Of a stretch of 64,000 nucleotides of DNA, positions 23,320-32,211 are shown one piece after another; the first letter of the stretch is position 1, and the number at the start of each line of letters is the position of its first letter. The translations under genes were made by a program, and so were the position numbers. The DNA is from JADLHS01 sp964594985 (lineage in GTDB: Bacteria; Verrucomicrobiota; Verrucomicrobiia; Limisphaerales; JADLHS01): contig CAZQNQ010000005.1 of the NCBI GenBank assembly GCA_964594985.1, positions 124,001 through 188,000 on the forward strand, given 5' to 3'. The notes under the pieces were generated by a model, which had not been told where the DNA came from, did no database searches, and saw only the letters and a list, made by a program, of their open reading frames with translations.

Positions 23320-24312
23320 ATGAAAAAAAACGGATGGATGATTTTGAGTGTGGCGCTGCTGGCCGTGACGCTGGTCGCCCGTGCGGATGGACAACTTGAC
23401 GCGGCCCCCGCGCCAGTGCCGGGAAAACCGGCGACGACCAAGCCCGCCGCCGGAGGCGAGAAGCACATCGTCTTGTCGCCCGGCGCGGCGACGATTGCCG
23501 GCAAGAACATCAACGTGCGCGGCAAGGCCAGTTTCAAAGGCGAAGTCATCACCAAGCTGCAGGACGGCGACGCGGTCAACATCATCGAGCAGGTGATCCT
23601 CTTGAAGCCGAAGGCGGGCGAGCCGTCGCAGTGGGCGAAGATCTCGTATCCGGCGAACACGCACGTCTGGGTGCATACCTCCTATCTCAACGCGGATAAA
23701 ACCGTGAAGCCGAAGAAGCTCAACATCCGCACCGGCGCGGGCGAAAATTACAGCATCGTGGGCACGCTGGAGCAGGGCACGGCGGTGAAGGAAGTTTCCA
23801 CCAAGGGCAACTGGACCCAGATCGAAGCTCCGGCGGACGCGTTTGCGTTCGTGGCGGCCAGTTATGTTCGTCAAGATGCTACTGCGGACACCGCGCCGCC
23901 GGTGGTTTCTTTTCAGCAGCCGGCTCCGGATACGGCGACCGTTGGTAGTGACCCGACTATCGCCTCGACCACCACCGATTTGGCCAACACGAATCCGGCG
24001 GTTGAGCCGAACATCCCGGTTGTAGACAGTGCGAATGTGCCGCCGCCCGTGATCGAAGAGGTCTGGGTGCCGCGCACGGTGTCGCATGAAGGCATTGTGA
24101 AGGCCACTATCAGCATCCAGGCGCCGACCAAGTATGGATTGCACGCCGTGGATAGCGGCAAGCTGATCAACTACCTCTACAGCCCGACGGCGGAACTTGA
24201 GATGAGCCGCTACGCCGGCAAGCACATCATCGTCGGCGGCCAGGAAGGCCTCGACGAGCGCTGGGTGAAAACCCCGGTATTGACGATCCAAAAGATTTAC
24301 GTCGTCCGATAA
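23320..24312 (+). CDS. Secreted protein with two SH3b domains
   Basis: This 330-residue protein has a signal peptide (MKKNGWMILSVALLAVTLVARADG) and two bacterial SH3 domains: INVRGKASFKGEVITKLQDGDAVNI and, at about 133-180, LNIRTGAGENYSIVGTLEQGTAVKEV. The rest is Thr/Pro-rich linker and a C-terminal domain ending in VLTIQKIYVVR. SH3b domains bind peptidoglycan or peptides in the envelope; the protein probably acts in the periplasm or cell wall. Its start codon is 3 bases after the pseudouridine synthase stop, and the next gene (folD) overlaps its stop by one base, so it is the middle of an operon. Confidence 0.85.
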   Translation: MKKNGWMILSVALLAVTLVARADGQLDAAPAPVPGKPATTKPAAGGEKHIVLSPGAATIAGKNINVRGKASFKGEVITKLQDGDAVNIIEQVILLKPKAGEPSQWAKISYPANTHVWVHTSYLNADKTVKPKKLNIRTGAGENYSIVGTLEQGTAVKEVSTKGNWTQIEAPADAFAFVAASYVRQDATADTAPPVVSFQQPAPDTATVGSDPTIASTTTDLANTNPAVEPNIPVVDSANVPPPVIEEVWVPRTVSHEGIVKATISIQAPTKYGLHAVDSGKLINYLYSPTAELEMSRYAGKHIIVGGQEGLDERWVKTPVLTIQKIYVVR

Positions 24313-25199
24313 TGGCGGCGGCGAACCTCATTGATGGCCGGTTCGTCGCGAGTCAGATCCAAAGCGAACTCACGCAGCGCATCGCCGTGCTCCAATCGCG
24401 TGGTGTGCGACCCGGGCTGGCCTTCGTGCGCGTGGGGGAAGACCCCGCCTCGAAGGTTTATGTCGGGCGCAAGGAGAAGGCGTGCGCCGAACTCGGCATC
24501 GTTTCCGAGACGCACGTTCTTCCCGAGCAGACTTCCGAAGCCGACCTTCTCGCACTTCTCGCCAAGCTGAATGCGGATTCGCGTTTGCACGGAATCCTCG
24601 TGCAGGCACCGCTCCCGAAACAGATCCGGCAGGAAGTGGTTTACGCCACCGTGCTGCCGACGAAGGACGTGGATGGGTTTCATCCCGTGAACGTGGGCAA
24701 GCTGATGCTCGGCGACGAAACCGGTTTTCAGCCCTGCACTCCGGCGGGCGTGCGCGAATTGCTGGTGCGTGCGGGCGTGAAGACCGATGGCGCGGAAGTG
24801 GTGATCCTCGGTCGCGGCAATATCGTCGGCAAACCGATGGCGGCGATGCTTTGTCAGAAAGGTCGCGCCGCGAACGCGACCGTGACGATCTGTCATTCGG
24901 CGACGCGCGACATCAAGGCGCATTGCCAGCGCGCGGACATCATCGTGGCAGCGATGGGTGTGGCGGAGTTTTTGAAGGCTGACATGGTCAAGCCCGGCGT
25001 GGTGGTGATGGATGTGGGCGTGAATCGCGTTCCTGATCCGACCAGCAAGACGGGGACAAAACTCGTCGGCGACGTGGCGTTCGCAGAGGTGCAACCCATT
25101 GCGGGCCGGATTACGCCGAATCCCGGTGGCGTCGGCCCAATGACGATCGCCATGTTGATGCAAAATACCGTGCGCGCCGCCGAGATGGCCACAAAGTAG
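24312..25199 (+). CDS. folD: Bifunctional methylenetetrahydrofolate dehydrogenase/methenyltetrahydrofolate cyclohydrolase
   Basis: This 295-residue protein has the full family pattern: the substrate motif with Tyr50 and catalytic Lys54 (SKVYVGRKEKAC), GILVQAPLPKQI, KDVDGFHPVNVGKL, the NADP site GRGNIVGKPMA and the C-terminal GGVGPMTIAMLM. It oxidises 5,10-methylene-THF to 10-formyl-THF through the methenyl intermediate for purine and formyl-methionine synthesis. The start codon overlaps the stop of the SH3 gene by one base (TAATG), implying coupled translation. The identification is secure. Confidence 0.97.
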   Translation: MAAANLIDGRFVASQIQSELTQRIAVLQSRGVRPGLAFVRVGEDPASKVYVGRKEKACAELGIVSETHVLPEQTSEADLLALLAKLNADSRLHGILVQAPLPKQIRQEVVYATVLPTKDVDGFHPVNVGKLMLGDETGFQPCTPAGVRELLVRAGVKTDGAEVVILGRGNIVGKPMAAMLCQKGRAANATVTICHSATRDIKAHCQRADIIVAAMGVAEFLKADMVKPGVVVMDVGVNRVPDPTSKTGTKLVGDVAFAEVQPIAGRITPNPGGVGPMTIAMLMQNTVRAAEMATK

Positions 25200-25217
25200 G
25201 ATTTTCAAAATCAGATT

Positions 25218-25667
25218 ATGACACCCACTCGAATTCTCCCCGATTTGCAATGCTCCTTGATGTGCGAAGAAGTGCGTCAGGAAGCAAACGGCAATTTTTT
25301 CCTCCTTGGCGTGATCAATTTCATCCGGGTGCCGCAACTGCCGGTGGTGGCATTCAAGTTGAGCATCTTCAACCGCTGGACGGCCGGCATCGGCAAGTTC
25401 ACCGAGAGCGTGCGGCTGATCGGACCGGATCAGACGACGGTGCTGCGCAAGGGGGAGGTGAAATTTGCCTTGCAAGACGCGGCATATCACGCCACGAACG
25501 TGACGCTCTTCGGTCAGGTTGAGTTCAAGACGCCGGGAACTTATTTCATCGAAGTGCTGGTGGATGACGTGATGAAACTGCGTTATCCCGTGCCGGTGAT
25601 CCTGGCGCCACCACAAGGGGCCGAGGCCGGTGCGAAGCCGCCCGAAGCTCCGGCGGCGGGCGTTTGA
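25218..25667 (+). CDS. Hypothetical cytoplasmic protein, DUF6941-like
   Basis: This 149-residue protein begins MTPTRILPDLQCSLMCEEVRQEANGNFFLLGVIN and contains a beta-rich body with FNRWTAGIGKFTES and FKTPGTYFIEVLVDD; the pattern resembles DUF6941, a short family seen in similar genomes, but I hold that lightly. No signal peptide, membrane segment or catalytic motif is seen. The Ala/Pro-rich tail (GAEAGAKPPEAPAAGV) is likely disordered. It follows folD by 18 bases and is probably in the same operon. Function unknown. Confidence 0.7.
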   Translation: MTPTRILPDLQCSLMCEEVRQEANGNFFLLGVINFIRVPQLPVVAFKLSIFNRWTAGIGKFTESVRLIGPDQTTVLRKGEVKFALQDAAYHATNVTLFGQVEFKTPGTYFIEVLVDDVMKLRYPVPVILAPPQGAEAGAKPPEAPAAGV

Positions 25668-25728
25668 CCCGGCGCGTTCGGAAAACGCGTTCTTGCTTCC
25701 TGGCCGTCGCTTCATTCCATTGAGGGCG

Positions 25729-26541
25729 ATGGGCGCCACTTCACCAACTGCCTGGCAGCCGCTGACACCGCGCGGGGTCGCAGCGTTTGCCCGCGCCCCG
25801 CTCCGGCGCTTGTTGCTGGTGCAGTTCATCGTCGCGTTTGCCGTGGCCTTGGGTGTCGCCTTGTTGTGCTACGATCGCTATGTCCCGGTGATCACAAACG
25901 CCATCGAAAAACTTCCCGCCGCAAGCCAGGTGCGCCGGCAGCAACTCGAGTGGCGGGGCAACTCTCCGGTGCTGTTGGCGGAAAATCGTTTTCTCTCCCT
26001 GATGGTGGATCTGGAACGGACCGGACGATTGCGTTCGGTGGCGCACGCGCAGTTTGAATTCAGCCGCACCAACATCGTGGGGCGTTCGCTCTTCGGATAT
26101 GTTGAACTGCCCTATGCGAAGGGTTGGACGATGGCGGCAAGTCGGGAAGCGTTGCAGCCGTTATGGGGCGCATGGCTGCCGGCTTTGCTGGCGGGAGTCA
26201 TGGTGTCGGTGCTGCTGGGGTTGTTTGCCAGTTGGGCGGGCCTGGCTGTTCTGTATGCGTTGCCGGTGTGGTGGCTGGGATTTTTTTTGAACCGGAACTT
26301 GAGCTGGCCGGGCAGTTGGAAGTTGAGCAGCGCCGCATTGTTGCCGGGGGCGCTGGTGATGCTGGCGGGAATTTCATTTTACGATCTGGGCGTGCTGGAT
26401 CTGGCGGGGATGTTGTTCCTATTCGTGGCGCACCTCATCGTGGGGTGGGCTTATCTGATGTTGGGTGTGTTGGCAGCGGCGCGGGTGAACACTGAAACCG
26501 GCGGGCGGAAAAATCCGTTCCGCGCGGACGGCGAGAGATAA
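25729..26541 (+). CDS. Polytopic inner membrane protein of unknown function
   Basis: From ATG 25729 the protein has 270 residues; an in-frame start at 25630 would overlap the previous gene and adds an unlikely basic N-terminus. Hydrophobic segments are near residues 28-50, 145-165, 170-190, 205-225 and 232-255, giving an N-terminal single helix, a roughly 90-residue outside domain (ERTGRLRSVAHAQFEFSRTNIVGRSL) and a four-helix C-terminal membrane bundle. I do not recognise the family. It lies between the DUF6941-like gene and the TPR/LysM lipoprotein gene on the same strand. Confidence 0.75.
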   Translation: MGATSPTAWQPLTPRGVAAFARAPLRRLLLVQFIVAFAVALGVALLCYDRYVPVITNAIEKLPAASQVRRQQLEWRGNSPVLLAENRFLSLMVDLERTGRLRSVAHAQFEFSRTNIVGRSLFGYVELPYAKGWTMAASREALQPLWGAWLPALLAGVMVSVLLGLFASWAGLAVLYALPVWWLGFFLNRNLSWPGSWKLSSAALLPGALVMLAGISFYDLGVLDLAGMLFLFVAHLIVGWAYLMLGVLAAARVNTETGGRKNPFRADGER

Positions 26542-26607
26542 TTTATTGCGCTGGGTGAACAACCCGCGATTGCTTGCCGGGGCGAATTTTTCTAACTTGT
26601 CCGAGTG

Positions 26608-27381
26608 ATGTTGTGGGTGAATCCAAATCGTATCGCGCTGGCCATGCTCGCCGGACTGCTGTGCTGCGGCTGCCAGCCGGCCGGGTCGGGCGCGACGGAT
26701 GAGGAAAAGGAGCCGCAATTTTTGATCGGACGCAGCCGGGTCAACGCCATGAACTTCAACGGCGCCATCGAGGCGTTCGAGCAGGCGTTGCAGATGAATC
26801 CGCATTCGGCCGCGGCGCATTTTGAGCTGGGGTGGTTGTATGCCGAGAAAGAGGCCGATCCCGCGGCGGCGATTTATCACTACCAGAAATATCTGCAATT
26901 GCGTCCGACGGCGGATAACGCGGAAACCATCCAGTCGCACATTCTGCGACTGAAGCAGGAGCTGGCGAAGGCCGCGCTGCCCATTCCGCCCTCCACCGAG
27001 ATTCAACGCCAGTTGGAATATCTGACCGCTGAGAACCGGCGTTTGCAGAGTGAGGTGGATCAATGGCAGAAGGCGATGGCGCAGACGCAATCAGCCATTT
27101 CTGGGCGGACCCTGTCACCGCCGACTCCGCAACGAAATCGCACCACGGCTTCCATGGCAACCAACGTCACGATGTCGGCGACCGCCAATCTCGCGAATCG
27201 AAACCCTGCGGTAACAACCGAGGTTGTCCCGCAGCGATCGCACAAGGTGCAGGCGGGGGAGACCCCGGCTTCGATTGCGCGGCGTTACAACCTTTCCGTC
27301 GATTCCTTGCTTTCCGCGAATCCAGGAGTGAATCCACGGCGGATTCAGGTAGGACAGATTTTGAAGCTGCCCCGTCGCTGA
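26608..27381 (+). CDS. Lipoprotein with TPR region and C-terminal LysM domain
   Basis: This 257-residue protein (257 codons plus stop) has a lipobox (LAGLLCCGC, lipidated Cys near 23). Residues 40-110 hold about two TPR repeats (AFEQALQMNPHSAAAHFELGWLYAEKEADPAAAIYHYQKYLQLRP), a helical stretch carries leucine-rich coiled coil (IQRQLEYLTAENRRLQSEVDQW), and the end is a LysM domain (HKVQAGETPASIARRYNLSVDSLLSANPGVNPRRIQVGQILKL). LysM binds peptidoglycan, so the protein probably sits on the inner face of the outer membrane and scaffolds envelope complexes. The ATG at 26608 is preferred over the GTG three bases earlier. Confidence 0.87.
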   Translation: MLWVNPNRIALAMLAGLLCCGCQPAGSGATDEEKEPQFLIGRSRVNAMNFNGAIEAFEQALQMNPHSAAAHFELGWLYAEKEADPAAAIYHYQKYLQLRPTADNAETIQSHILRLKQELAKAALPIPPSTEIQRQLEYLTAENRRLQSEVDQWQKAMAQTQSAISGRTLSPPTPQRNRTTASMATNVTMSATANLANRNPAVTTEVVPQRSHKVQAGETPASIARRYNLSVDSLLSANPGVNPRRIQVGQILKLPRR

Positions 27382-27640
27382 AGAGGAAAATGGCATCCAA
27401 GTTGAACATGGGTGTGGCTGGCTTGTCTGTAGTTCGTTGACCCCTAGGCAAGCCAGATGCTGATTAAAGGCTGATGACCGTTGGAAATGTGGTGTCGTGA
27501 TGTGCTCATGCAGCGGGTAAGTGATCCTGCGGAGGGTCGGTATCCTGAAAAAAACGGAACATTTGTTTGACAGATTTTGTCTTATTCCGGTAAACCTGTG
27601 GGCAAACGTCGTCTTTGGGGTACAAATTTTGAATAAATCT
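27382..27640. other. Intergenic leader ahead of the exopolysaccharide operon
   Basis: No gene is seen in these 259 bases. A possible -35 TTGACA lies at about 27568 but no good -10 is evident. The AT content rises towards the start of the porin gene. I could not recognise a riboswitch fold. Confidence 0.35.
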
Positions 27641-28924
27641 ATGAATAAAATAGTGACTTCCGTTGGCATGCTGGCACTTGGGGTGTCTGCACTTCATGCT
27701 GCAGAATCCTCAACTCTGTCCCCGCTGCAGAAGACCAAACCGTGGAGTATTCAAGCCACCTTGAATGGCTTCTACGACGATAACGTCAACGGGGCTCCCA
27801 GCGGATCCGAGTTGGAGGCTGCGGGCGTGGAGATTATTCCTTCCATTCGTTATGGTCTGCCCGGAGAGCAAACCTCGTTCAACGTGGGCTATTCGTTTGG
27901 CGCTAAGTTATACAACAAGGATGTTGGCGGGCCGGGCGATGACCGGGACATCACGCATATCTTTGATCTGGATTTTGCGCACGCGTTCAGTCCGCGTTTT
28001 GACATGGCCTTTGATGAGGCGTTCGTGATTGGTCAAGAGCCGGATGTGGTGCAGGACCCGGCGGGCGTGATGCGGGTGGATGGCGATAACGTGCGCAATT
28101 TCGCCGGTATCAACTTTAATGCTGCCGCGACTCAATTATTGGGTTTTTCGTTTGGTTACCGGAATGCGTTCTTCGACTATGAGGATGAGAGACAGACAGT
28201 GGTTGGCCCGGCCAGCAATTCCGGCCTGTTGGATCGGCTTGAGCACACGGTGATTTTAGACAGCAATTGGCAGCTTTCCCCCCAGACAGTGGGAGTGCTC
28301 GGGTATAACTATTCTCAGATCAATTATACGGGTGATGAAGTGATTGCTGGAACTATTGCCGGGGGTGACGCGGTTTACAGCGAGACTCGCGATAGCATTG
28401 GTCATACTTTCTATGGCGGCGCCAGCCACGTATTTAGCCCGACTCTTTCAGGGAATGCGCGGGTTGGTGCGCAGTATTTCACCTATTACAATTCTCCGAC
28501 CGAGGATTCGCAATGGAGTCCTTATGCGCAGGCCGGTTTTGACTATGCTCTCCAATCTGTCACCACGTTTGGGGCTGGCTTCCGATACCAGCGGACGCCA
28601 GCCAATGAATCCGGTCAGGCGGGAAATCAATTTATCCGAGATAGCGAGACGGCGACGCTTTATGCCAATTTGAAGCACGAAATCTTCTCCAAGTTCTTTG
28701 GGACGTTGAGCGGGGTGATTAGCGATTCCAAATACAACGGTGGTGGGCCGGGATTCGATGGAGCGCATCAGGTGTATTCCCGCTGGGGGTTGGATTTTTC
28801 CTACGAGTTCAGCAAGAATTTCTCGGGGCATGTCGGCTATAATTATGACCAGGTTGATTCTGATCTGCCAGGTCGCGACTATGAACGGAACCGGGTGTAT
28901 TTTGGCGTGACCGCTGGCTTCTAA
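27641..28924 (+). CDS. Outer membrane beta-barrel porin of an exopolysaccharide locus (BBP2-like)
   Basis: From the ATG at 27641 the protein has 427 residues with a signal peptide (MNKIVTSVGMLALGVSALHAAE); the longer frame to 27521 adds non-signal residues. The mature part consists of alternating amphipathic strands with many aromatic ends (GYSFGAKLYN, FGYRNAFFDYEDER, GARVGAQYFTYYNSP and a final YNYDQVDSDLPGRDYERNRVYFGVTAGF), typical of a 14-18 strand outer membrane barrel of the beta-barrel porin 2 (PF10082) type. These proteins accompany Wza-like and BY-kinase genes in exopolysaccharide export. The next genes on the strand are exactly those. Confidence 0.82.
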   Translation: MNKIVTSVGMLALGVSALHAAESSTLSPLQKTKPWSIQATLNGFYDDNVNGAPSGSELEAAGVEIIPSIRYGLPGEQTSFNVGYSFGAKLYNKDVGGPGDDRDITHIFDLDFAHAFSPRFDMAFDEAFVIGQEPDVVQDPAGVMRVDGDNVRNFAGINFNAAATQLLGFSFGYRNAFFDYEDERQTVVGPASNSGLLDRLEHTVILDSNWQLSPQTVGVLGYNYSQINYTGDEVIAGTIAGGDAVYSETRDSIGHTFYGGASHVFSPTLSGNARVGAQYFTYYNSPTEDSQWSPYAQAGFDYALQSVTTFGAGFRYQRTPANESGQAGNQFIRDSETATLYANLKHEIFSKFFGTLSGVISDSKYNGGGPGFDGAHQVYSRWGLDFSYEFSKNFSGHVGYNYDQVDSDLPGRDYERNRVYFGVTAGF

Positions 28925-28942
28925 ACAATTCGTGTTCTGGTC

Positions 28943-28978
28943 AGGGGCTGGGTCGTACACACTGGCCCCTATTTTTTT
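28943..28978 (+). terminator. Intrinsic terminator-like hairpin between the porin and BY-kinase genes
   Basis: The stem AGGGGC / GCCCCT (28943-28948 and 28965-28970) is followed by ATTTTTTT. The BY-kinase start codon follows directly at 28983, so transcripts reaching it must read through this site. Confidence 0.7.
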
Positions 28979-28982
28979 AACT

Positions 28983-31145
28983 ATGGATCCGCTGAAACAA
29001 CAACCGCAACAGGAAGCCCGGCTGCACTTTTTGGATTATTGGCGGATCATCCGCATTCGGAAAACGGTCATCATCGCGGTTTTTCTTCTGGTCGTCATTA
29101 CGGCCACCCTCGTCACTTTCATCCTGCCCGAAATGTTTGCCAGCACGGCGAGCATGAAGGTCGAGCCGGACAAGTCGGACATCCAGGAGTTGAGCGGGGT
29201 TGGCGCCCAGAGGAGTCCGTATGATCCGTATTTCATCCAGACGGAATTTGAAACCATCCAGTCGGAATCGCTGTTGACCAACGTAGTGGATGCGTTGGAT
29301 CTCACCACCGTCTGGGGCAACAAATACTACGATGGTCAAAGACTGAAAATGACCGAAGCGGTCACGCTGTTACGGGGGCGATTGGATCTCCGGCCGCGGC
29401 GCAACACCACCATCATTGATGTCAAGGTGTACAGCGAAAATGCCGCCGATGCCGCGAAGCTGGCCAATGCCGTGGCGCTGGCCTACAAGCAATGGCGCAA
29501 ATCCAAAGGTGAAGCCTTGGTGCGCGGGGGGATCCGGGAATTGGAAAACCAGCTTGCCCTGCAGGATCAGAAGATCGAGGTCATCAAGAAGGAGCTGGAC
29601 CGGTTGCGGATCGAGTCAAAAATAGCCGAAGCGGACGCGACTGGACTTGCGCCGCAAATGCTCACGGAAACCGAGGAGTATAAACGTTATCTCACCAGTC
29701 GGTTTGAGGCGGAGACGATGTACAAAGCGCAAAAGGTCCAGTATGAAAAACTGAGCAGCTTGAACTTGAAGGAACTGCGGGATGTTTTACCACGGTTTGA
29801 GCCGGATACCACCCTTACCGAACTGGTCAACCAGCTCAACGCCGCCGATCAACAGTTTACCGCACTGGCGTTGGATCTGGGGCCGGAGCATCCGGACATC
29901 AAACGCATTGGGGAGCTGCAGCAAGGGCTGAACGACAAGATTGATGCCCGGGTCAGCGGCATCCTCAAAGCACTGGAAACCCAACTGGCCACGGCCAAGG
30001 CGCGCTTGGACAGCATTGACGATGCTGTGGAAGAGGCCCGGAAGATCGATCAGGATAAAGTCACCAAGACCCGGCCCTATTTCGATAAGAAGAAAACCTT
30101 GGCGGATGAAGAAGATGTGCGTCGGTTGCTCACCCGCAAGATCAACATCGAGAAAATTGACCTGAGCCTGCCCAAGATCAGTCAGGTGGAGATCATCGAA
30201 ACGGCCACGCCGGGCATGAAGCCGGTGCGGCCCAACAAGACGTTGAACATCATTCTCGGTGTTGTGATTGGTCTCGTTGTGGGTGTTGGTCTGGCCTTCT
30301 TCATTGAATACCTCGATACAAGCGTCAAGACAATTGATGACGTGGAGCGGTTGTTGCAGTCGCCGGTGCTGGGGGTGATTCCACAGAACGTTGGTTACCT
30401 GATTGAGGAGGGGGCGGAAAGTCCGCACGCGGAAGCCTATCGGGTGTTGCGGACGAATCTCCTGTTCGCCCGCAAGGATGACAAGCTGAACAGCATCGCC
30501 GTGGTCAGCGCCGGTGCGGGCGAAGGCAAATCAACCACTGTGGTCAATCTGGCCACGGTGTTCGCCCAAAGCGGACAACGCGTGATCATTGTGGATTCGG
30601 ATCTGCGGCGCCCCACGTTGCACAAGATCATGCGTGTGACCAACAACCTTGGTTTGACGAATTACCTGCTCAAGCAGAACACGCTGACGGAAGTCATCCA
30701 GACGACGACGATCGAAACGCTGGATTTCCTGGCGAGCGGCAAGCTGCCCAGCAGTTCGCTCGGCATTTTGAGTTCCAGCCAGATGAAGGATTTGATTGGC
30801 GAACTCAAACAACGCTACGACTTCGTGTTTTTTGATTCGCCTCCGATCATGGGTGTGAGCGATGCCTCCATTCTCGCCAGTGAAGTGGATGTGACCGTTC
30901 AGGTCATCCAATACCGCCGCTATCCGCAGCCCATGAACATCCGGGCCAAGCAATTGATTGAAAAGGTCGGCGGCAACCTGATCGGCATCGTCCTCAACAA
31001 CATCAACATGTCGCAGGACGAGAGCTACTATTACTACAGCGGTTACTACCACGACTATTACGCCAAGAACGAAGACGCCGAACCGCAAGTCGGCCCCAAG
31101 CCGGAAGGGGAAAAGGCCGTGGGTGAGATCAAACAGAAGTACTGA
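28983..31145 (+). CDS. Wzz-fused bacterial tyrosine autokinase (BY-kinase) for polysaccharide export
   Basis: This 720-residue protein begins at ATG 28983 with a Wzz-type chain-length domain: first membrane helix near 30-52 (TVIIAVFLLVVITATLVTFIL), a long periplasmic coiled-coil region and a second helix (TLNIILGVVIGLVVGVGLAFFIEYLD, about 420-445). The cytoplasmic BY-kinase has Walker A SAGAGEGKSTT (about 508-517), Walker A' IIVDSDLRRP and Walker B VFFDSPP, and a C-terminal tyrosine cluster (SYYYYSGYYHDYY) that is autophosphorylated. Such proteins set chain length and drive secretion with a Wza-type exporter, encoded next. Phosphorylation on the Tyr cluster is inferred from the family. Confidence 0.93.
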   Translation: MDPLKQQPQQEARLHFLDYWRIIRIRKTVIIAVFLLVVITATLVTFILPEMFASTASMKVEPDKSDIQELSGVGAQRSPYDPYFIQTEFETIQSESLLTNVVDALDLTTVWGNKYYDGQRLKMTEAVTLLRGRLDLRPRRNTTIIDVKVYSENAADAAKLANAVALAYKQWRKSKGEALVRGGIRELENQLALQDQKIEVIKKELDRLRIESKIAEADATGLAPQMLTETEEYKRYLTSRFEAETMYKAQKVQYEKLSSLNLKELRDVLPRFEPDTTLTELVNQLNAADQQFTALALDLGPEHPDIKRIGELQQGLNDKIDARVSGILKALETQLATAKARLDSIDDAVEEARKIDQDKVTKTRPYFDKKKTLADEEDVRRLLTRKINIEKIDLSLPKISQVEIIETATPGMKPVRPNKTLNIILGVVIGLVVGVGLAFFIEYLDTSVKTIDDVERLLQSPVLGVIPQNVGYLIEEGAESPHAEAYRVLRTNLLFARKDDKLNSIAVVSAGAGEGKSTTVVNLATVFAQSGQRVIIVDSDLRRPTLHKIMRVTNNLGLTNYLLKQNTLTEVIQTTTIETLDFLASGKLPSSSLGILSSSQMKDLIGELKQRYDFVFFDSPPIMGVSDASILASEVDVTVQVIQYRRYPQPMNIRAKQLIEKVGGNLIGIVLNNINMSQDESYYYYSGYYHDYYAKNEDAEPQVGPKPEGEKAVGEIKQKY

Positions 31146-31150
31146 TCCAG

Positions 31151-31816
31151 ATGTCGCATCAAATAGATTCCATGAAGAACATATTGCGGAACAAGTCGGT
31201 GGCGGTCTGGTGCGTGGGGATGCTGGCCTTGCTGGGTTGCTTGGGGTTGACCGGGTGTCAGACCTCAGACACTGATCAAGTCCGGTTCCGTGCCTTCGCT
31301 GGACAAGAGGATCTGACCGGAGCGCCGATTGCAGTGGAAGTGGCCAAACTCGCGCTGGGTGATCCCATCCGCGTCGTGTTTTCGGGAATTACCGAGCCGC
31401 CCCCACCGCATGACGAGCAGATCAAGGAGGATGGAACGATCACGCTGCCCAATATCGGAGCGATCAAGGCCGAGGGTAAGACGACTGTAGATCTGCAGTG
31501 GGAGATTTATACAAACTACGTGCCCAACTACTACAAGCGACTCACCGTCACGGTTTCGACGGAACGCCGTGTGTATTATGTGCAGGGGCAGGTCCGGTCT
31601 TCCGGGCGGCAGGAATATCTTGGCCCGACCTCGGTTTTGAAGGCGATCGCCACGGCGGGTGATTTCACTGATTTTGCCAATCGCAAACGGGTGGTGCTGA
31701 CCCGGGCGGATGGCACCCGCATCATCGTGGACTGCGCCAAAGCCGCCCGGGACTCGACTTACGATCTCCCGGTTTTTCCTGGTGATAAAATCGAAGTGCC
31801 GATGCGCGGTATCTGA
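31151..31816 (+). CDS. Wza-like polysaccharide export lipoprotein
   Basis: This protein of 221 residues (or 214 from ATG 31172) has a lipoprotein signal (LGCLGLTGC) and a Poly_export domain (LALGDPIRVVFSG ... GTITLPNIGAIKAEGKTTVDL ... YKRLTVTV) followed by one SLBB-like domain (YYVQGQVRSSGRQEYLGPTSVLKAIATAGDF). It is shorter than E. coli Wza and lacks the C-terminal helical barrel, so outer membrane passage may rely on the porin encoded upstream. The gene follows the BY-kinase by 5 bases and the FHA gene overlaps its end. Confidence 0.88.
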   Translation: MSHQIDSMKNILRNKSVAVWCVGMLALLGCLGLTGCQTSDTDQVRFRAFAGQEDLTGAPIAVEVAKLALGDPIRVVFSGITEPPPPHDEQIKEDGTITLPNIGAIKAEGKTTVDLQWEIYTNYVPNYYKRLTVTVSTERRVYYVQGQVRSSGRQEYLGPTSVLKAIATAGDFTDFANRKRVVLTRADGTRIIVDCAKAARDSTYDLPVFPGDKIEVPMRGI

Positions 31817-32205
31817 TGGTGCAATTCCAGATCATTTCCGGCCAGCAGGCGGGTCTCCTTTGGGAAGCCCGCCGTTTTCCTGTCCGGGTGGGACGCGGGG
31901 CGGACATGGATCTCCGGTTGGAAGAGGACGGAGTCTGGGATGATCACTTCCAACTCGATCTGGATGCGCAAACCGGATTCCACCTTTTTGCCACTCCCGG
32001 CGTGATTCTTTCCGTCAATCAAACGCCGGTGCAGTCCGTCCGTTTGCGCAACAGCGACATCATCACGGCAGGCGCGGTGCAACTCTCCTTTCGCCTCAGC
32101 CCCACCCGGCAACCCAGCCTGCGCCTGCGGGAGTGGTGCGTGTGGGGGTTGGTGGTGGCGGTCACTGTTGCCCAGTTCCTGCTGATTTTTTTGGCGTTGC
32201 GCTAG
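31816..32205 (+). CDS. FHA-domain membrane-anchored protein
   Basis: This 129-residue protein has an FHA-like N-terminus (MVQFQIISGQQAGLLWEARRFPVRVGRGADMDLRLEED ... DHFQLDLDAQTGFHL ... RLRNSDIITAGAVQLSFRL) and one C-terminal membrane helix (VWGLVVAVTVAQFLLIFLAL). FHA domains bind phosphothreonine. The usual N..H signature is partly degenerate (WDDHFQ instead of SR.H), so binding is uncertain. Its start overlaps the stop of the Wza-like gene (TGATG), so it is coupled to the export operon, perhaps as a tether between the Ser/Thr-kinase system and the exporter. Confidence 0.75.
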   Translation: MVQFQIISGQQAGLLWEARRFPVRVGRGADMDLRLEEDGVWDDHFQLDLDAQTGFHLFATPGVILSVNQTPVQSVRLRNSDIITAGAVQLSFRLSPTRQPSLRLREWCVWGLVVAVTVAQFLLIFLALR

Positions 32206-32211
32206 AACCGA

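Noticed and set aside
24297..25829. 510-codon minus-strand frame across folD
   Set aside because: folD and its neighbour on the plus strand explain the region; the frame is an antisense artefact.
27382..27640. Riboswitch ahead of the exopolysaccharide operon
   Set aside because: No fold or conserved motif (for example of the c-di-GMP classes) could be recognised by eye.
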